Positions 1-8,128 are shown, numbered from the stretch's first letter. The stretch: DNA of 40,200 nt from TWA4 sp051879195 (GCA_051879195.1 JBJELO010000161.1:1-40200), one strand, 5' to 3'. Translations and numbers: made by a program. Notes: generated by a model from the sequence alone, not told the origin.

Positions 1-26
1 CTGCGGTAATCCATATCAATATACAT
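1..26 (-). CDS. Start of a downstream gene, cut by the window edge (possibly a SpoIIE-type phosphatase)
   Basis: Only the first eight codons are visible, reading MYIDMDYR. The ATG shares its A with the TGA stop of the sensory hydrogenase gene (a TGATG overlap), so the two are probably translationally coupled in one minus-strand operon. In Clostridia, genes for PAS-containing [FeFe]-hydrogenase homologues are often followed by a SpoIIE-family protein phosphatase, and this N-terminus resembles what I remember of such proteins. Eight residues cannot prove that, so the product name is inferred from context only. Confidence 0.45.
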
Positions 27-1765
27 CAGCTTTCACCACCTTCTTCACCCAGCAGAGAACGGCACAGCTTGTTGAGGGTCACCTTGGTTTCTGCGGTTGT
101 TTCACCCAGCAGGCCGGCAATCATCTGTGCGGTCATCATCTGCTTGTCAATAATTTTCTGTGCCAGTTCCACGATTTCCAGCTTTTGCATGTAGTCTTCA
201 TCCTCTCTGCGTTTCTGCACTGTTACATCGATCAGAATAACCAGAAGGGCATGTTCATCTTTCAGATATGTAATATTCTGCTGAACGAAAGTATCGTAGC
301 CGGTCAGTTCCACAATCTTGCCGCGCAGATTCTGCTTGTTTTCCAGGGCCCATGCATAATCCGTATCATCGATAATTTCCACCAGATCCTTTCCGATGGC
401 CTCTGCACGGGTCAGATGGAATTTCTTCTCACAGGAAGCAGAAAATTCCTGAATCGTCAGATCACCGCCGATAATCATAACCATATTGGGGGTTGATTCC
501 ATCACCAGATTGGCCAGGGAAGAGGCTTTCTGGTGCAGGTAGTGAGTGCACCGGTCATAGGAGGAACGCCCCTGGCAGGCAGCAATGGCATTTTCGCGGC
601 AGGTGAGGTAACCGCAGGCACCGCAGTCCATCTCGTCACGTTTGCTCTTTTTCCCCATGGTCAGCAGCATGGCCGAAATCTCCTCTTCAGAAGGAATCGG
701 GTAGTGGGGTGATTTGTCGAGGTAGCAGCTGACAACGGCTGTGGTATTCAGGAAATCTTTCACCTGCTGTTCGGGAACCGATACCCGGTTGGTCTGCTTT
801 TTCAGACGGAGGTTGCAGCGGTAGCCGGAGGTGTCGGCAGGCCGGGCGGGACCGTTGACGCAGCCGCCGGGACATGCACTCAGCTCAATGACGCAGTTGC
901 TGTAAATTCCTTCCCGAAGTTCCTGAAGGACGTTGCGGCAGTTTGCGATGGAACTGATGTGGAAACTCATGTACCGCGAATCGGGGAATTTCTCATTGCA
1001 GCGCAGTGCGGTGATGATTCCGCCTGCGGTGGGATAGAGCTTGTTGACGGCCGGATCGGGATTGTCGGGCCGGCACTCCTCCATCTGCTTCATGTCGATA
1101 TTCAGCCGTTCCATAAAACGCACCAGTTCTGAGAAGGTAAGCACTGCGTCTATAGCTCCTTCATTTTCGGGGGCGTAGGCTTCCCCTTTTCTGGAAAAAC
1201 AGGGGCCGGCATAAACGACCAGTGTATCTGCGCCGTAGCGCTTTTTCAGGTAGCGCCCGTGAGCAATCATGGGTGAAGCAACCGGAGCCAGATTGGGGAG
1301 AAGATCCGGGTAATAGATCTCGATCAGGGAATTTACTGCAGGGCAGGCCGAGGTGATGATGTTGTTCTCGTGATCGGGCCTGTGGCTGTTTTCTGCGATT
1401 CTGGCGTATTCGGAAGTCAGGACGGCAGCAGCTTCCGCGGTTTCATGAACTGCCATAAAGCCTGCTTTGCGGAATGCGGAAACAATCTGTCCGCCTTCAA
1501 TACCGGGGAATGCGCCGAGATAAGCCGGATCCAGTGACAGAACCAGTTTCCTTTTTCCTTCCAGCCAGTTGCGTACCTTCGATGCGTCACTCATATAAAA
1601 TTTGGCATGCTGGGGGCAGGCGTCGATACAGTGACCGCAGAGAATACAGAGGTCGTCATCGATTACGGCGGTATTGTCCGTGAGCTGGATTGCTTTTACC
1701 TCACATTTGCGAAGGCATCTGGTGCAGCTGACACAGATGGGCCCTCTTGTTTCGATTACTTTCAT
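26..1765 (-). CDS. Sensory-type [FeFe]-hydrogenase homologue with 4Fe-4S domains and a PAS domain
   Basis: A 579-residue protein. It opens with two [4Fe-4S] ferredoxin motifs (CVSCTRCLRKC and CILCGHCIDAC, residues 11-50). An H-cluster domain follows, with TSACP (Cys141), GPCFSRKGE (Cys189) and SACPGGC (Cys298 and Cys302). Next come a CGACGYLTC-type iron-sulfur motif near residue 385, a PAS domain at about 415-520 and a helical tail. In catalytic enzymes the first motif is TSCCP. Here the first Cys, the proton-relay residue, is Ala, as reported for Thermotoga HydS. This fits a group C H2 or redox sensor rather than a turnover enzyme. It lies divergent to the catalytic hydrogenase operon and couples to the next gene, so it may report H2 to a signalling partner. 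The ATG at 1765 is the only usual start after an in-frame stop, yet no Shine-Dalgarno lies directly upstream. Confidence 0.85.
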   Translation of the reverse strand: MKVIETRGPICVSCTRCLRKCEVKAIQLTDNTAVIDDDLCILCGHCIDACPQHAKFYMSDASKVRNWLEGKRKLVLSLDPAYLGAFPGIEGGQIVSAFRKAGFMAVHETAEAAAVLTSEYARIAENSHRPDHENNIITSACPAVNSLIEIYYPDLLPNLAPVASPMIAHGRYLKKRYGADTLVVYAGPCFSRKGEAYAPENEGAIDAVLTFSELVRFMERLNIDMKQMEECRPDNPDPAVNKLYPTAGGIITALRCNEKFPDSRYMSFHISSIANCRNVLQELREGIYSNCVIELSACPGGCVNGPARPADTSGYRCNLRLKKQTNRVSVPEQQVKDFLNTTAVVSCYLDKSPHYPIPSEEEISAMLLTMGKKSKRDEMDCGACGYLTCRENAIAACQGRSSYDRCTHYLHQKASSLANLVMESTPNMVMIIGGDLTIQEFSASCEKKFHLTRAEAIGKDLVEIIDDTDYAWALENKQNLRGKIVELTGYDTFVQQNITYLKDEHALLVILIDVTVQKRREDEDYMQKLEIVELAQKIIDKQMMTAQMIAGLLGETTAETKVTLNKLCRSLLGEEGGES

Positions 1766-1774
1766 GGGGTACTG

Positions 1775-1829
1775 CCACTCAAAATGTGATTAAATACACT
1801 TATCACACAGGTCTGTTCTTTTTGAGTGG
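1775..1829 (-). promoter_or_regulatory. Hairpin between the Shine-Dalgarno and the start codon of the sensory hydrogenase gene
   Basis: On the minus strand a perfect 10-bp stem joins 1820-1829 (CCACTCAAAA) to 1775-1784 (TTTTGAGTGG). It encloses a second 6-bp stem, 1785-1790 with 1802-1807 (TGTGAT/ATCACA). The only good Shine-Dalgarno, AAAGGAG at 1833-1839, lies just 5' of this hairpin, and the ATG lies nine bases 3' of it. Folding would bring the two to about 12 bases apart. Pairing is seen directly; the role in translation is inferred. Confidence 0.55.
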
Positions 1830-1830
1830 A

Positions 1831-1881
1831 CTCTCCTTTCTATAAATTTTCATACTTACAGGAGAGGCTTCTTTGCTCTCC
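1831..1881 (-). promoter_or_regulatory. Mutually exclusive pairings around the Shine-Dalgarno (candidate RNA switch)
   Basis: On the minus strand the leader reads, in order, GGAGAG (1876-1881), CTCTCC with a following T (1860-1866), and the Shine-Dalgarno AGGAGAG (1831-1837). The middle block can pair with the upstream block (6 bp, 9-base loop) or with the Shine-Dalgarno (7 bp, 22-base loop), but not both. This is the minimal layout of a translational on/off switch. No known riboswitch consensus was recognised. Confidence 0.4.
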
Positions 1882-1919
1882 GCAGTTGTTTTTTGGCTTT
1901 TCAGCAATTTCTGATAATT

Positions 1920-1948
1920 ATTATAAAACCCGGGAAAGGCTACGTCAA
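1920..1948 (-). promoter_or_regulatory. Sigma-A-type promoter of the sensory hydrogenase gene
   Basis: On the minus strand TTGACG (1943-1948), a 17-base spacer and a perfect TATAAT (1920-1925). Transcription would start near 1913, giving a leader of about 147 bases that contains the hairpins described above. Confidence 0.75.
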
Positions 1949-2159
1949 CACGATAAAAAATTATCATTTTAAACTTTTTGAGTTGCAAAATATTTAAGAA
2001 ATAATTAAGAAAAAATAAAATAAATATAAAATATTCATAGGGATTGGAAGAAATGTACTTAAATCAGGGGGCAGAGGGCTGGAGGATTATCGTCAATATG
2101 TTCAAGAATACGAAAAAAAGACAAAAATAGTTGTATTTATGATAAAGAAAAAAATATCA

Positions 2160-2177
2160 TTGTTAAAAAAATAATAA
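2160..2177 (+). promoter_or_regulatory. Possible Rex operator upstream of the hydrogenase operon
   Basis: The 18 bases read TTGTTAA, AAAA, ATAATAA. The Rex consensus is TTGTTAA-N4-TTAACAA. The left half matches fully and the right half at five of seven positions. Rex is an NADH-sensing repressor known to control fermentative and hydrogenase genes in Firmicutes. The region is very A/T rich, so chance similarity is a real risk. Confidence 0.3.
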
Positions 2178-2204
2178 AAAGTGCTGGTAAAATCATTAAA
2201 ATGG

Positions 2205-2213
2205 TGTTATAAT
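2205..2213 (+). promoter_or_regulatory. Extended -10 promoter of the hydCBA operon
   Basis: TGTTATAAT, a perfect -10 with the TGn extension. The -35 region 17 bases upstream (TGGTAA at 2185-2190) is weak, as is common for extended -10 promoters. The predicted transcript start is near 2220, which leaves a leader of about 125 bases before hydC. Confidence 0.7.
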
Positions 2214-2238
2214 TATGCAAAATGACAAAAAGTTAACG

Positions 2239-2314
2239 GGGACTTATCTTCCCAGCCTGAGCGACATTGGTTATGAGGGGTGTTGGCAATGGTGGAAGTT
2301 AATGGCAGGTCTGG
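2239..2314 (+). promoter_or_regulatory. Structured 5' leader of the hydrogenase operon
   Basis: CCAGCCTG (2252-2259) can pair with CAGGTCTGG (2306-2314, one bulged T). This encloses a CATTG/CAATG hairpin (2265-2269 with 2287-2291). An alternative short stem, GGGA/TCCC (2239-2242 with 2250-2253), uses some of the same bases. The leader ends at a strong AAGGAGG ribosome site (2331-2337). I match it to no known riboswitch. Confidence 0.3.
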
Positions 2315-2344
2315 TGGTTTATATTTCAGTAAGGAGGTAAAGTA

Positions 2345-2836
2345 ATGGCTCAAAAAGCAACTGTTCCTTTCACAGGAACAAAAGAACAGGAAGGGGAACT
2401 GTTAAAAGTAATTGCTGAACTTAAAGACACGAAAGGCGCTTTGATGCCGATCATGCAGAAAGCACAGGATATTTACGGATATCTTCCTATCGAAGTTCAG
2501 AAGATTATTTCTGATAATACCGGTATCCCTCTGGAAAAAATCTATGGTGTAGCAACATTCTATGCACAGTTTGCACTTCAGCCGAAGGGTAAATTCAGAA
2601 TTTCCGTATGCCTTGGTACAGCATGCTACGTAAAAGGCTCCGGAAAGATTTACGAAAAGCTTCAGGAAGTTCTGAACCTGAAAGAAGGCGAATGTACACC
2701 GGACGGCAAGTTCTCTCTGGAATCCTGCCGCTGCGTAGGTGCATGTGGTCTTGCGCCGGTTATGATGATCAATGATGATGTTCATGGCCGTCTGGTACCG
2801 GATGATGTTGAAAAGATTTTAGCACAGTATAATTAG
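2345..2836 (+). CDS. hydC: NAD-linked [FeFe]-hydrogenase subunit HydC (NuoE-like, 2Fe-2S)
   Basis: A 163-residue NuoE-family protein with a thioredoxin-like [2Fe-2S] fold. The N-terminal half is helical, and the C-terminal half carries the four cluster cysteines in CLGTAC (C-x4-C) and CRCVGAC (final C-x3-C). In HydABC hydrogenases this small subunit passes electrons between the flavin subunit and the rest of the iron-sulfur chain in the cytoplasm. The length is normal for the family. AAGGAGG stands seven bases before the ATG. It is first of three closely spaced genes (13 bases to hydB), downstream of an extended -10 promoter. Family assignment is firm; electron bifurcation is inferred from the complete three-gene set. 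Confidence 0.92.
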   Translation: MAQKATVPFTGTKEQEGELLKVIAELKDTKGALMPIMQKAQDIYGYLPIEVQKIISDNTGIPLEKIYGVATFYAQFALQPKGKFRISVCLGTACYVKGSGKIYEKLQEVLNLKEGECTPDGKFSLESCRCVGACGLAPVMMINDDVHGRLVPDDVEKILAQYN

Positions 2837-2849
2837 GAGGAGGACCGTA

Positions 2850-4736
2850 ATGAAATCTCTTGAAGAATTAAATGCCATAAGAGACAAAATGGCTGACCTC
2901 GTTGGATTCAGATCTGAAGAAAAGGGCGCAGAAAGAAAAGCCTGCCAGTATGAACGTCAGGTACTGGTTTGTGCAGGTACCGGATGTACTTCCTCAGGAA
3001 GTGTAAAGATCGCTGCAGCGCTTGAAGAAGAAATCGAAAAAGCCGGTCTGAAAGATAAGGTTTGCGTTATTAAAACCGGATGCCACGGTCTGTGTGCACT
3101 GGGCCCGGTTATGATTATTTACCCCGAAGCTGCTTTCTATTCCAAGATGGAACTGGAGCATGTTCCGGAAATCGTTGCTGAACATCTGGTTAAAGGCAAT
3201 GTTGTTACCAAGTATCTCTATAAAGAGACCGTTACTGATGAAGGTATCATCTCCATGCATGAGACACCTTTCTACAAGAAACAGTACCGTGTAGCTCTGA
3301 GAAACTGTGGTGTGATCAATCCTGAAAATATCGAAGAATATATCGCAAGAGACGGTTATCAGGCACTGAACAAGGTTCTGACATCCATGACCCAGAAGGA
3401 AGTTGTGGACTGCGTTATGGCATCCGGTCTTCGCGGACGCGGGGGCGGCGGATTCCCTACCGGTAAGAAATGGCTGTTTGCTATGGGCGGCGAACCCGGC
3501 ACACAGAAATATGTATGCTGTAACGCCGACGAAGGTGACCCGGGTGCATTCATGGACCGTTCCGTACTGGAAGGCGATCCTCATGTAGTACTGGAAGCTA
3601 TGGCTATCGCAGGTTATGTTATCGGCGCTAATCAGGGTTATATTTATGTACGTGCTGAATACCCCATCGCTGTACAGCGTCTGGAGATCGCGATCAAGCA
3701 GGCTGAAGAATACGGCATGCTGGGCGACAACATTTTCGGAACCGGTTTCTCATTCCGTATCGGTCTGAGACTTGGTGCAGGTGCATTCGTATGTGGTGAG
3801 GAAACTGCTCTGATGACCTCCATCGAAGGTAATCGCGGCGAGCCTCGTCCGCGTCCTCCTTTCCCTGCAGTTAAGGGTCTGTTTGCAGCACCTACCATCC
3901 TGAACAACGTTGAAACATATGCCAATATCCCTCAGATCATCCTTCGCGGTGCTGACTGGTTCTCCGCTATGGGTACTGAAAAATCACCGGGTACCAAGGT
4001 ATTCGCACTTGGTGGTAAGGTTAACAACGTAGGTCTGGTAGAAATCCCCATGGGTACTACCCTGCGTGAGATCGTTGAAGAAATCGGCGGCGGCATCCCC
4101 AACGGCAAGAAATTCAAGGCAGCACAGACCGGCGGTCCTTCCGGCGGATGTATCCCTGCTTCCAATTTCGATGTTCAGATCGACTACGATAACCTGATTG
4201 CAATCGGTTCCATGATGGGTTCCGGCGGTCTGATCGTTCTGGATGAAGATGACTGTATGGTTGATATCGCTAAATTCTTCCTGGAATTCACCGTTGATGA
4301 ATCCTGTGGTAAGTGTACACCTTGCCGTATCGGTACAAGAAGACTGCTTGAGATGCTGACAAAGATTACAGAAGGCAAAGCAGAACTGGCAGATCTGGAC
4401 AAGATCAAAGAACTGTGCTATCACATGAAATCCAGTTCTCTGTGTGCTCTGGGCCAGACAGCTTCCAACCCGGTACTGTCTACCATGAAGTTCTTCGAAG
4501 ACGAATATATCGCTCATGTAGTTGATAAGAAATGTCCTGCCGGCGTATGTAAGAGCCTGCTGCACTATGAAATCGACGAAGAGAAATGTATCGGATGTAC
4601 TCTGTGTGCTAAGAACTGCCCTGTTGGTGCGATTACCGGTGAGAAGAAGAAACCTCATACAATCGATACTTCCAAGTGTATCAAGTGTGGTGTATGTGCT
4701 TCCAAGTGTAAGAAGAGCGCGATCGTAAAGAAATAA
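2850..4736 (+). CDS. hydB: NAD-linked [FeFe]-hydrogenase flavin subunit HydB (NuoF-like)
   Basis: A 628-residue NuoF homologue with extra domains at both ends. Residues 30-120 form a thioredoxin-like [2Fe-2S] domain (CAGTGC and CHGLC). The NADH/FMN domain has GLRGRGGGGFPTGKKW at 193-208. An SLBB region follows, then the [4Fe-4S] site ESCGKCTPCR (Cys486, 489, 492) with its fourth Cys at 532 in SSSLCALG. The tail, from about 570, holds two [4Fe-4S] motifs (CIGCTLCAKNC and CIKCGVCASKC). This subunit binds NAD(H) and FMN and is the proposed flavin site for coupling NADH and ferredoxin oxidation to H2 formation in trimeric hydrogenases. AGGAGGAGG precedes the ATG, and hydA follows after 17 bases. 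Length and domain order match bifurcating HydB. Confidence 0.93.
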   Translation: MKSLEELNAIRDKMADLVGFRSEEKGAERKACQYERQVLVCAGTGCTSSGSVKIAAALEEEIEKAGLKDKVCVIKTGCHGLCALGPVMIIYPEAAFYSKMELEHVPEIVAEHLVKGNVVTKYLYKETVTDEGIISMHETPFYKKQYRVALRNCGVINPENIEEYIARDGYQALNKVLTSMTQKEVVDCVMASGLRGRGGGGFPTGKKWLFAMGGEPGTQKYVCCNADEGDPGAFMDRSVLEGDPHVVLEAMAIAGYVIGANQGYIYVRAEYPIAVQRLEIAIKQAEEYGMLGDNIFGTGFSFRIGLRLGAGAFVCGEETALMTSIEGNRGEPRPRPPFPAVKGLFAAPTILNNVETYANIPQIILRGADWFSAMGTEKSPGTKVFALGGKVNNVGLVEIPMGTTLREIVEEIGGGIPNGKKFKAAQTGGPSGGCIPASNFDVQIDYDNLIAIGSMMGSGGLIVLDEDDCMVDIAKFFLEFTVDESCGKCTPCRIGTRRLLEMLTKITEGKAELADLDKIKELCYHMKSSSLCALGQTASNPVLSTMKFFEDEYIAHVVDKKCPAGVCKSLLHYEIDEEKCIGCTLCAKNCPVGAITGEKKKPHTIDTSKCIKCGVCASKCKKSAIVKK

Positions 4737-4753
4737 GGAGGGGTAGACTGATT

Positions 4754-6496
4754 ATGGAAAACGTTACAATCAAAATTAATGGTGTAGAAGTATCTGCTCC
4801 TGCTGGTTCTACAATCCTTGAGGCAGCAAGATATGCCGGTATCGAAATCCCTACACTTTGCTATTTAAAAGATATCAATGAAATCGGCGCATGCCGTATG
4901 TGTGTTGTTGAAGTAAAGGGTGCAAGAAGCCTTGTTGCTGCCTGCGTATATCCCATCAATCCCGGTATGGAAGTACTGACCAACAGCCCTGCTGTACAGC
5001 AGTCCAGAAAGAAAACTCTGCAGCTGATGCTGTCCAACCATGACAGAAAGTGTCTGTCCTGCGTACGCAGCGGCAACTGTGAACTGCAGACTCTGTGTAA
5101 AGAACTGGGCGTTGACGACGACGGTTATTATGATGGCTACAAACCTCATTATGAACTGGACACCAGTGCAGCTCATATGGTTCGTGACAATAATAAATGT
5201 ATCCTTTGCCGCAGATGCGTTGCTGCCTGCGAGAAATGCCAGAGCATCGGTGTAATCGGCGCTAACGAACGTGGTTTCAAGACCTTTATCGGTTCCGCAT
5301 TTGAGATGGGACTGGGCGAAACCAGCTGTGTATCCTGTGGTCAGTGTATCGCTGTCTGTCCTGTAGGCGCTATCTATGAAAAGGACAGAACACAGGAAAT
5401 CATCGATGCAATCAATGATCCCGATAAATTTGTAGCTGTTCAGGTTGCTCCTGCAGTACGTGCTGCACTGGGCGAAGAATTCGGTTATGAGATGGGTACT
5501 CCTGTTCAGGGTCAGATGGCAGCAGCTCTGCGCCGCCTGGGATTTGACAAGGTATTTGATACCAACTTCTCAGCCGACCTGACAATCATGGAAGAAGCTC
5601 ATGAATTCCTGGATCGTGTACAGAACGGCGGCGTACTGCCCATGATTACCTCCTGTTCACCCGGATGGATCAAATACTGCGAGCACTATTTCCCTGATCT
5701 GACTGACAACCTGTCATCCTGCAAGTCTCCTCAGCAGATGTTCGGTGCAACTCTGAAGACTTACTATGCACAGAAGATGGGTCTGGATCCCAAGAATATC
5801 GTCAGCGTCAGTGTAATGCCCTGTACAGCTAAGAAGTTCGAAATCGGCCGTGACGATCAGAACGCAGCAGGTGTTCCCGATGTGGATATTTCCATTACCA
5901 CAAGAGAACTTGCACGTATGATCAGAAAAGCCGGCCTTGACTTTGCGAAACTGCCTGAAGAAGGCTTTGATGATCCGTTAGGCGAAGGTACCGGCGCAGC
6001 TGTTATCTTCGGTGCAACCGGCGGTGTTATGGAAGCAGCTTTAAGAACAGCAGTTGAAACACTGACAGGTAAAGAACTGGAATGCGTAGACTTCACAGAA
6101 GTCAGAGGCGTAGAAGGCATCAAGGAAGCTACTTACAATGTAGCAGGTATGGATGTTAAGGTTGCAGTTGCATCCGGTCTTGGCAATGCAAAAGTTCTGC
6201 TTGACAAGGTAAAAGCAGGTGAAGCTGATTATCACTTCATCGAAATCATGGGATGCCCCGGCGGTTGTGTAAACGGCGGCGGACAGCCTCAGGTTCCTTC
6301 CAGAATCCGCAACGTTGTAGATATCCGCGCAGAACGTGCAAAAGCTCTGTACGCTCTGGATGCAGGCAATCCGGTAAGAAAGTCTCATGAGAATGAAAGC
6401 ATCAAGAAAGTTTACGCTGAATTCTTCGGCGAACCCGGAAGCCACAAAGCTCATGAAATCTTACATACCTCTTATGTAAAGAGAACCATCAACTAA
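4754..6496 (+). CDS. hydA: [FeFe]-hydrogenase catalytic subunit HydA
   Basis: A 580-residue catalytic subunit. It has a plant-type [2Fe-2S] domain (Cys36, 47, 50, 64), a NuoG-type His/Cys [4Fe-4S] motif (HDRKCLSCVRSGNC), and two [4Fe-4S] motifs (CILCRRCVAAC and CVSCGQCIAVC). The H-cluster domain follows, with TSCSPGW (299-305), MPCTAKKFE (Cys357) and EIMGCPGGC (Cys501 and Cys505). It makes or oxidises H2 in the cytoplasm with electrons from HydB and HydC. The first motif has Ser302 in place of the second Cys of the textbook TSCCP; I believe this occurs in other NAD-linked clostridial enzymes but cannot check it here. The start follows AAGGAGGGG. A strong terminator lies downstream, closing the operon. 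Confidence 0.93.
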   Translation: MENVTIKINGVEVSAPAGSTILEAARYAGIEIPTLCYLKDINEIGACRMCVVEVKGARSLVAACVYPINPGMEVLTNSPAVQQSRKKTLQLMLSNHDRKCLSCVRSGNCELQTLCKELGVDDDGYYDGYKPHYELDTSAAHMVRDNNKCILCRRCVAACEKCQSIGVIGANERGFKTFIGSAFEMGLGETSCVSCGQCIAVCPVGAIYEKDRTQEIIDAINDPDKFVAVQVAPAVRAALGEEFGYEMGTPVQGQMAAALRRLGFDKVFDTNFSADLTIMEEAHEFLDRVQNGGVLPMITSCSPGWIKYCEHYFPDLTDNLSSCKSPQQMFGATLKTYYAQKMGLDPKNIVSVSVMPCTAKKFEIGRDDQNAAGVPDVDISITTRELARMIRKAGLDFAKLPEEGFDDPLGEGTGAAVIFGATGGVMEAALRTAVETLTGKELECVDFTEVRGVEGIKEATYNVAGMDVKVAVASGLGNAKVLLDKVKAGEADYHFIEIMGCPGGCVNGGGQPQVPSRIRNVVDIRAERAKALYALDAGNPVRKSHENESIKKVYAEFFGEPGSHKAHEILHTSYVKRTIN

Positions 6497-6551
6497 AGAT
6501 AATCATCAATTGATCTGAATACAGATAACCAATCATCTTATTAACCTACAG

Positions 6552-6593
6552 GGCCCCCGGTGGAGTGATCTGCCGGGGGTCCGGCTTTTATTC
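6552..6593 (+). terminator. Terminator of the hydCBA operon
   Basis: GGCCCCCGG (6552-6560) pairs with CCGGGGGTCC (6573-6582, one bulged T) across a 12-base loop and is followed by a T-rich run (CTTTTATT). Confidence 0.8.
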
Positions 6594-6633
6594 GCAGTAT
6601 TGCGAAAAAATACTCGCTGTATGACAGATAGCG

Positions 6634-6642
6634 TGGTATAAT
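6634..6642 (+). promoter_or_regulatory. Extended -10 promoter of the Ig-like repeat protein gene
   Basis: TGGTATAAT, a perfect -10 with TGn extension, 37 bases before the start codon. No convincing -35 is visible. A small dyad, CTGT-ATG-ACAG, sits just upstream at 6617-6627. Confidence 0.55.
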
Positions 6643-6679
6643 TTAATGTATTTCTAAGGAAAGTGAGGAAACATGTAAC

Positions 6680-7960
6680 ATGAAAAGATTCAGAAAAATT
6701 ATGATGGCAGTATGTCTGGCATTTGCTGTGGTAATTGCTGTTCCGTCGGTTGTTCCGCAGATGCCCGGTACGATTACCGCAGAAGCGGCGTCACAGGTTA
6801 AGATCAGCAAAACAAAAGCGACTTTGATTAAAGGAGAGACGCTTCAGCTGAAGATATCGGGAACAAGCAAAAAAGCCACATGGAGCAGTTCCAGCACGAA
6901 AGTGGCAAAAGTATCCACCAGCGGAAAGGTAACGGCTGTCGGAAAAGGAGCGGCGACCATCACAGCTAAAATCGGGACCCAAAAGTATACCTGTAAAGTA
7001 ACAGTGGAAACTCCTTCTATTTCCAAAACGTCATTGAGACTGGCTAAAGACAGTTCCTATACGCTTAAAGTAAACGGAACCAGCCAGACAGTGACATGGT
7101 CAACCAACAGTAAATCTGTAGCTACAGTAAGCAGCAGCGGCAAGGTTACTGCGAAAAAGAATGGAACGGCAACGATCACAGCGAAAATCGGAAGCAAAAA
7201 ATATACCTGCAAAGTAACGGTGGAATCGCCTTCCCTTTCCAAAACATCGCTCACCATGATAAAAGGAAAAACATATACCCTGAAACTGAATGATACGAAA
7301 CAGACAGTGACATGGTCAACCAGCGATAAAAACACAGCGACCGTGTCTTCGTCTGGAAAGATCACGGCGAAAAAGACGGGAACTGTTACGATTACTGCAA
7401 AAGTGGTCAATAAAAGCTATACATGCAAGGTGAAGATTCTCAGCAAAGAAGCTTATAATCTGCAGAGAATCAAGGATTATGTGAAAAAGAAAGGTGAAAA
7501 AGACGAATATGGAGATTTCACCATCGCTGAGAACTATCAGTGGGATGATAACTACAACAGTCTTGCAATGATTACATATGAAGCGGACACGAAAAAACTG
7601 ATTTTCAGTACGATTAATGAAGTGGGGGATGAAGCAGAGACGGTTGTATCCATGTATGTGGAAACCGATAAAACCAGTACCGTATCTCCCGAATACTGCA
7701 TTCTGTATGTCACAGATGAGGATGTCATTCCTGTAGCTGTGGCGACTGCATCTTTTAAAGCTTCCACGCATAAGATAGACGATCAGATTGATTTTGAAGT
7801 AGAGGCTGCGGAAGGAATTGCAGAGGAGGATATTCAGGAACTGGCCAACAGTGAACTTGCGATTGCATTCATTGAATGGGAAGATATGCTGGAACGTAAC
7901 CTTGGTTTATCTCTTAAGGATATCGGTTTTAACTCCCTGAATCTGGAAGATCTGGACTGA
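6680..7960 (+). CDS. Secreted protein with three bacterial Ig-like (BIG2) repeats
   Basis: A 426-residue protein with a clear signal peptide: a basic start (MKRFRK), a hydrophobic core to about residue 30 and a likely cleavage after TAEAA. Three repeats of about 75 residues follow (roughly 40-270), each with the BIG2 pattern of TWSSS or TWST, VATVSSSGKVTA and GTATITAKIG, ending in YTCKVTV. The last 150 residues are acidic and unlike any domain I recognise. There is no sortase motif or transmembrane tail, so it is probably released or bound to the wall through its repeats. Such repeats are common in surface adhesins of Firmicutes. It stands alone with its own promoter; AAGTGAGG precedes the ATG. 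The substrate or partner is unknown. Confidence 0.85.
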   Translation: MKRFRKIMMAVCLAFAVVIAVPSVVPQMPGTITAEAASQVKISKTKATLIKGETLQLKISGTSKKATWSSSSTKVAKVSTSGKVTAVGKGAATITAKIGTQKYTCKVTVETPSISKTSLRLAKDSSYTLKVNGTSQTVTWSTNSKSVATVSSSGKVTAKKNGTATITAKIGSKKYTCKVTVESPSLSKTSLTMIKGKTYTLKLNDTKQTVTWSTSDKNTATVSSSGKITAKKTGTVTITAKVVNKSYTCKVKILSKEAYNLQRIKDYVKKKGEKDEYGDFTIAENYQWDDNYNSLAMITYEADTKKLIFSTINEVGDEAETVVSMYVETDKTSTVSPEYCILYVTDEDVIPVAVATASFKASTHKIDDQIDFEVEAAEGIAEEDIQELANSELAIAFIEWEDMLERNLGLSLKDIGFNSLNLEDLD

Positions 7961-8065
7961 ATAAAATAAGAAACCTGAAGATATGAGAAACGGAATTACT
8001 GCTCAGCACAGTGAACTATAAGATGATGATCAGAACAGGATGATAATCAGTAACAGGATGTATCG

Positions 8066-8102
8066 ATAAAAAACGCCCCGGCAAATTGTATGCCGGGGCG
8101 TT
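8066..8102 (-). terminator. Terminator of the rubrerythrin gene
   Basis: A perfect 12-bp stem (8072-8083 with 8091-8102) with a 7-base loop. On the minus strand it is followed by a run of T, the classic intrinsic form. On the plus strand no T run follows, so it mainly serves the minus-strand gene. Confidence 0.85.
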
Positions 8103-8128
8103 CTGAGCTTTATCAGGATAATATCGGA

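Noticed and set aside
1803..1988. A 61-codon minus-strand frame in the hydrogenase intergenic region
   Set aside because: It overlaps the promoter and leader hairpins, has no ribosome site and encodes no recognisable domain.
6680..7440. Repeats in the BIG2 gene as a mobile or CRISPR-like repeat
   Set aside because: They are in frame, about 225 bases long and explained by tandem Ig-like domains.
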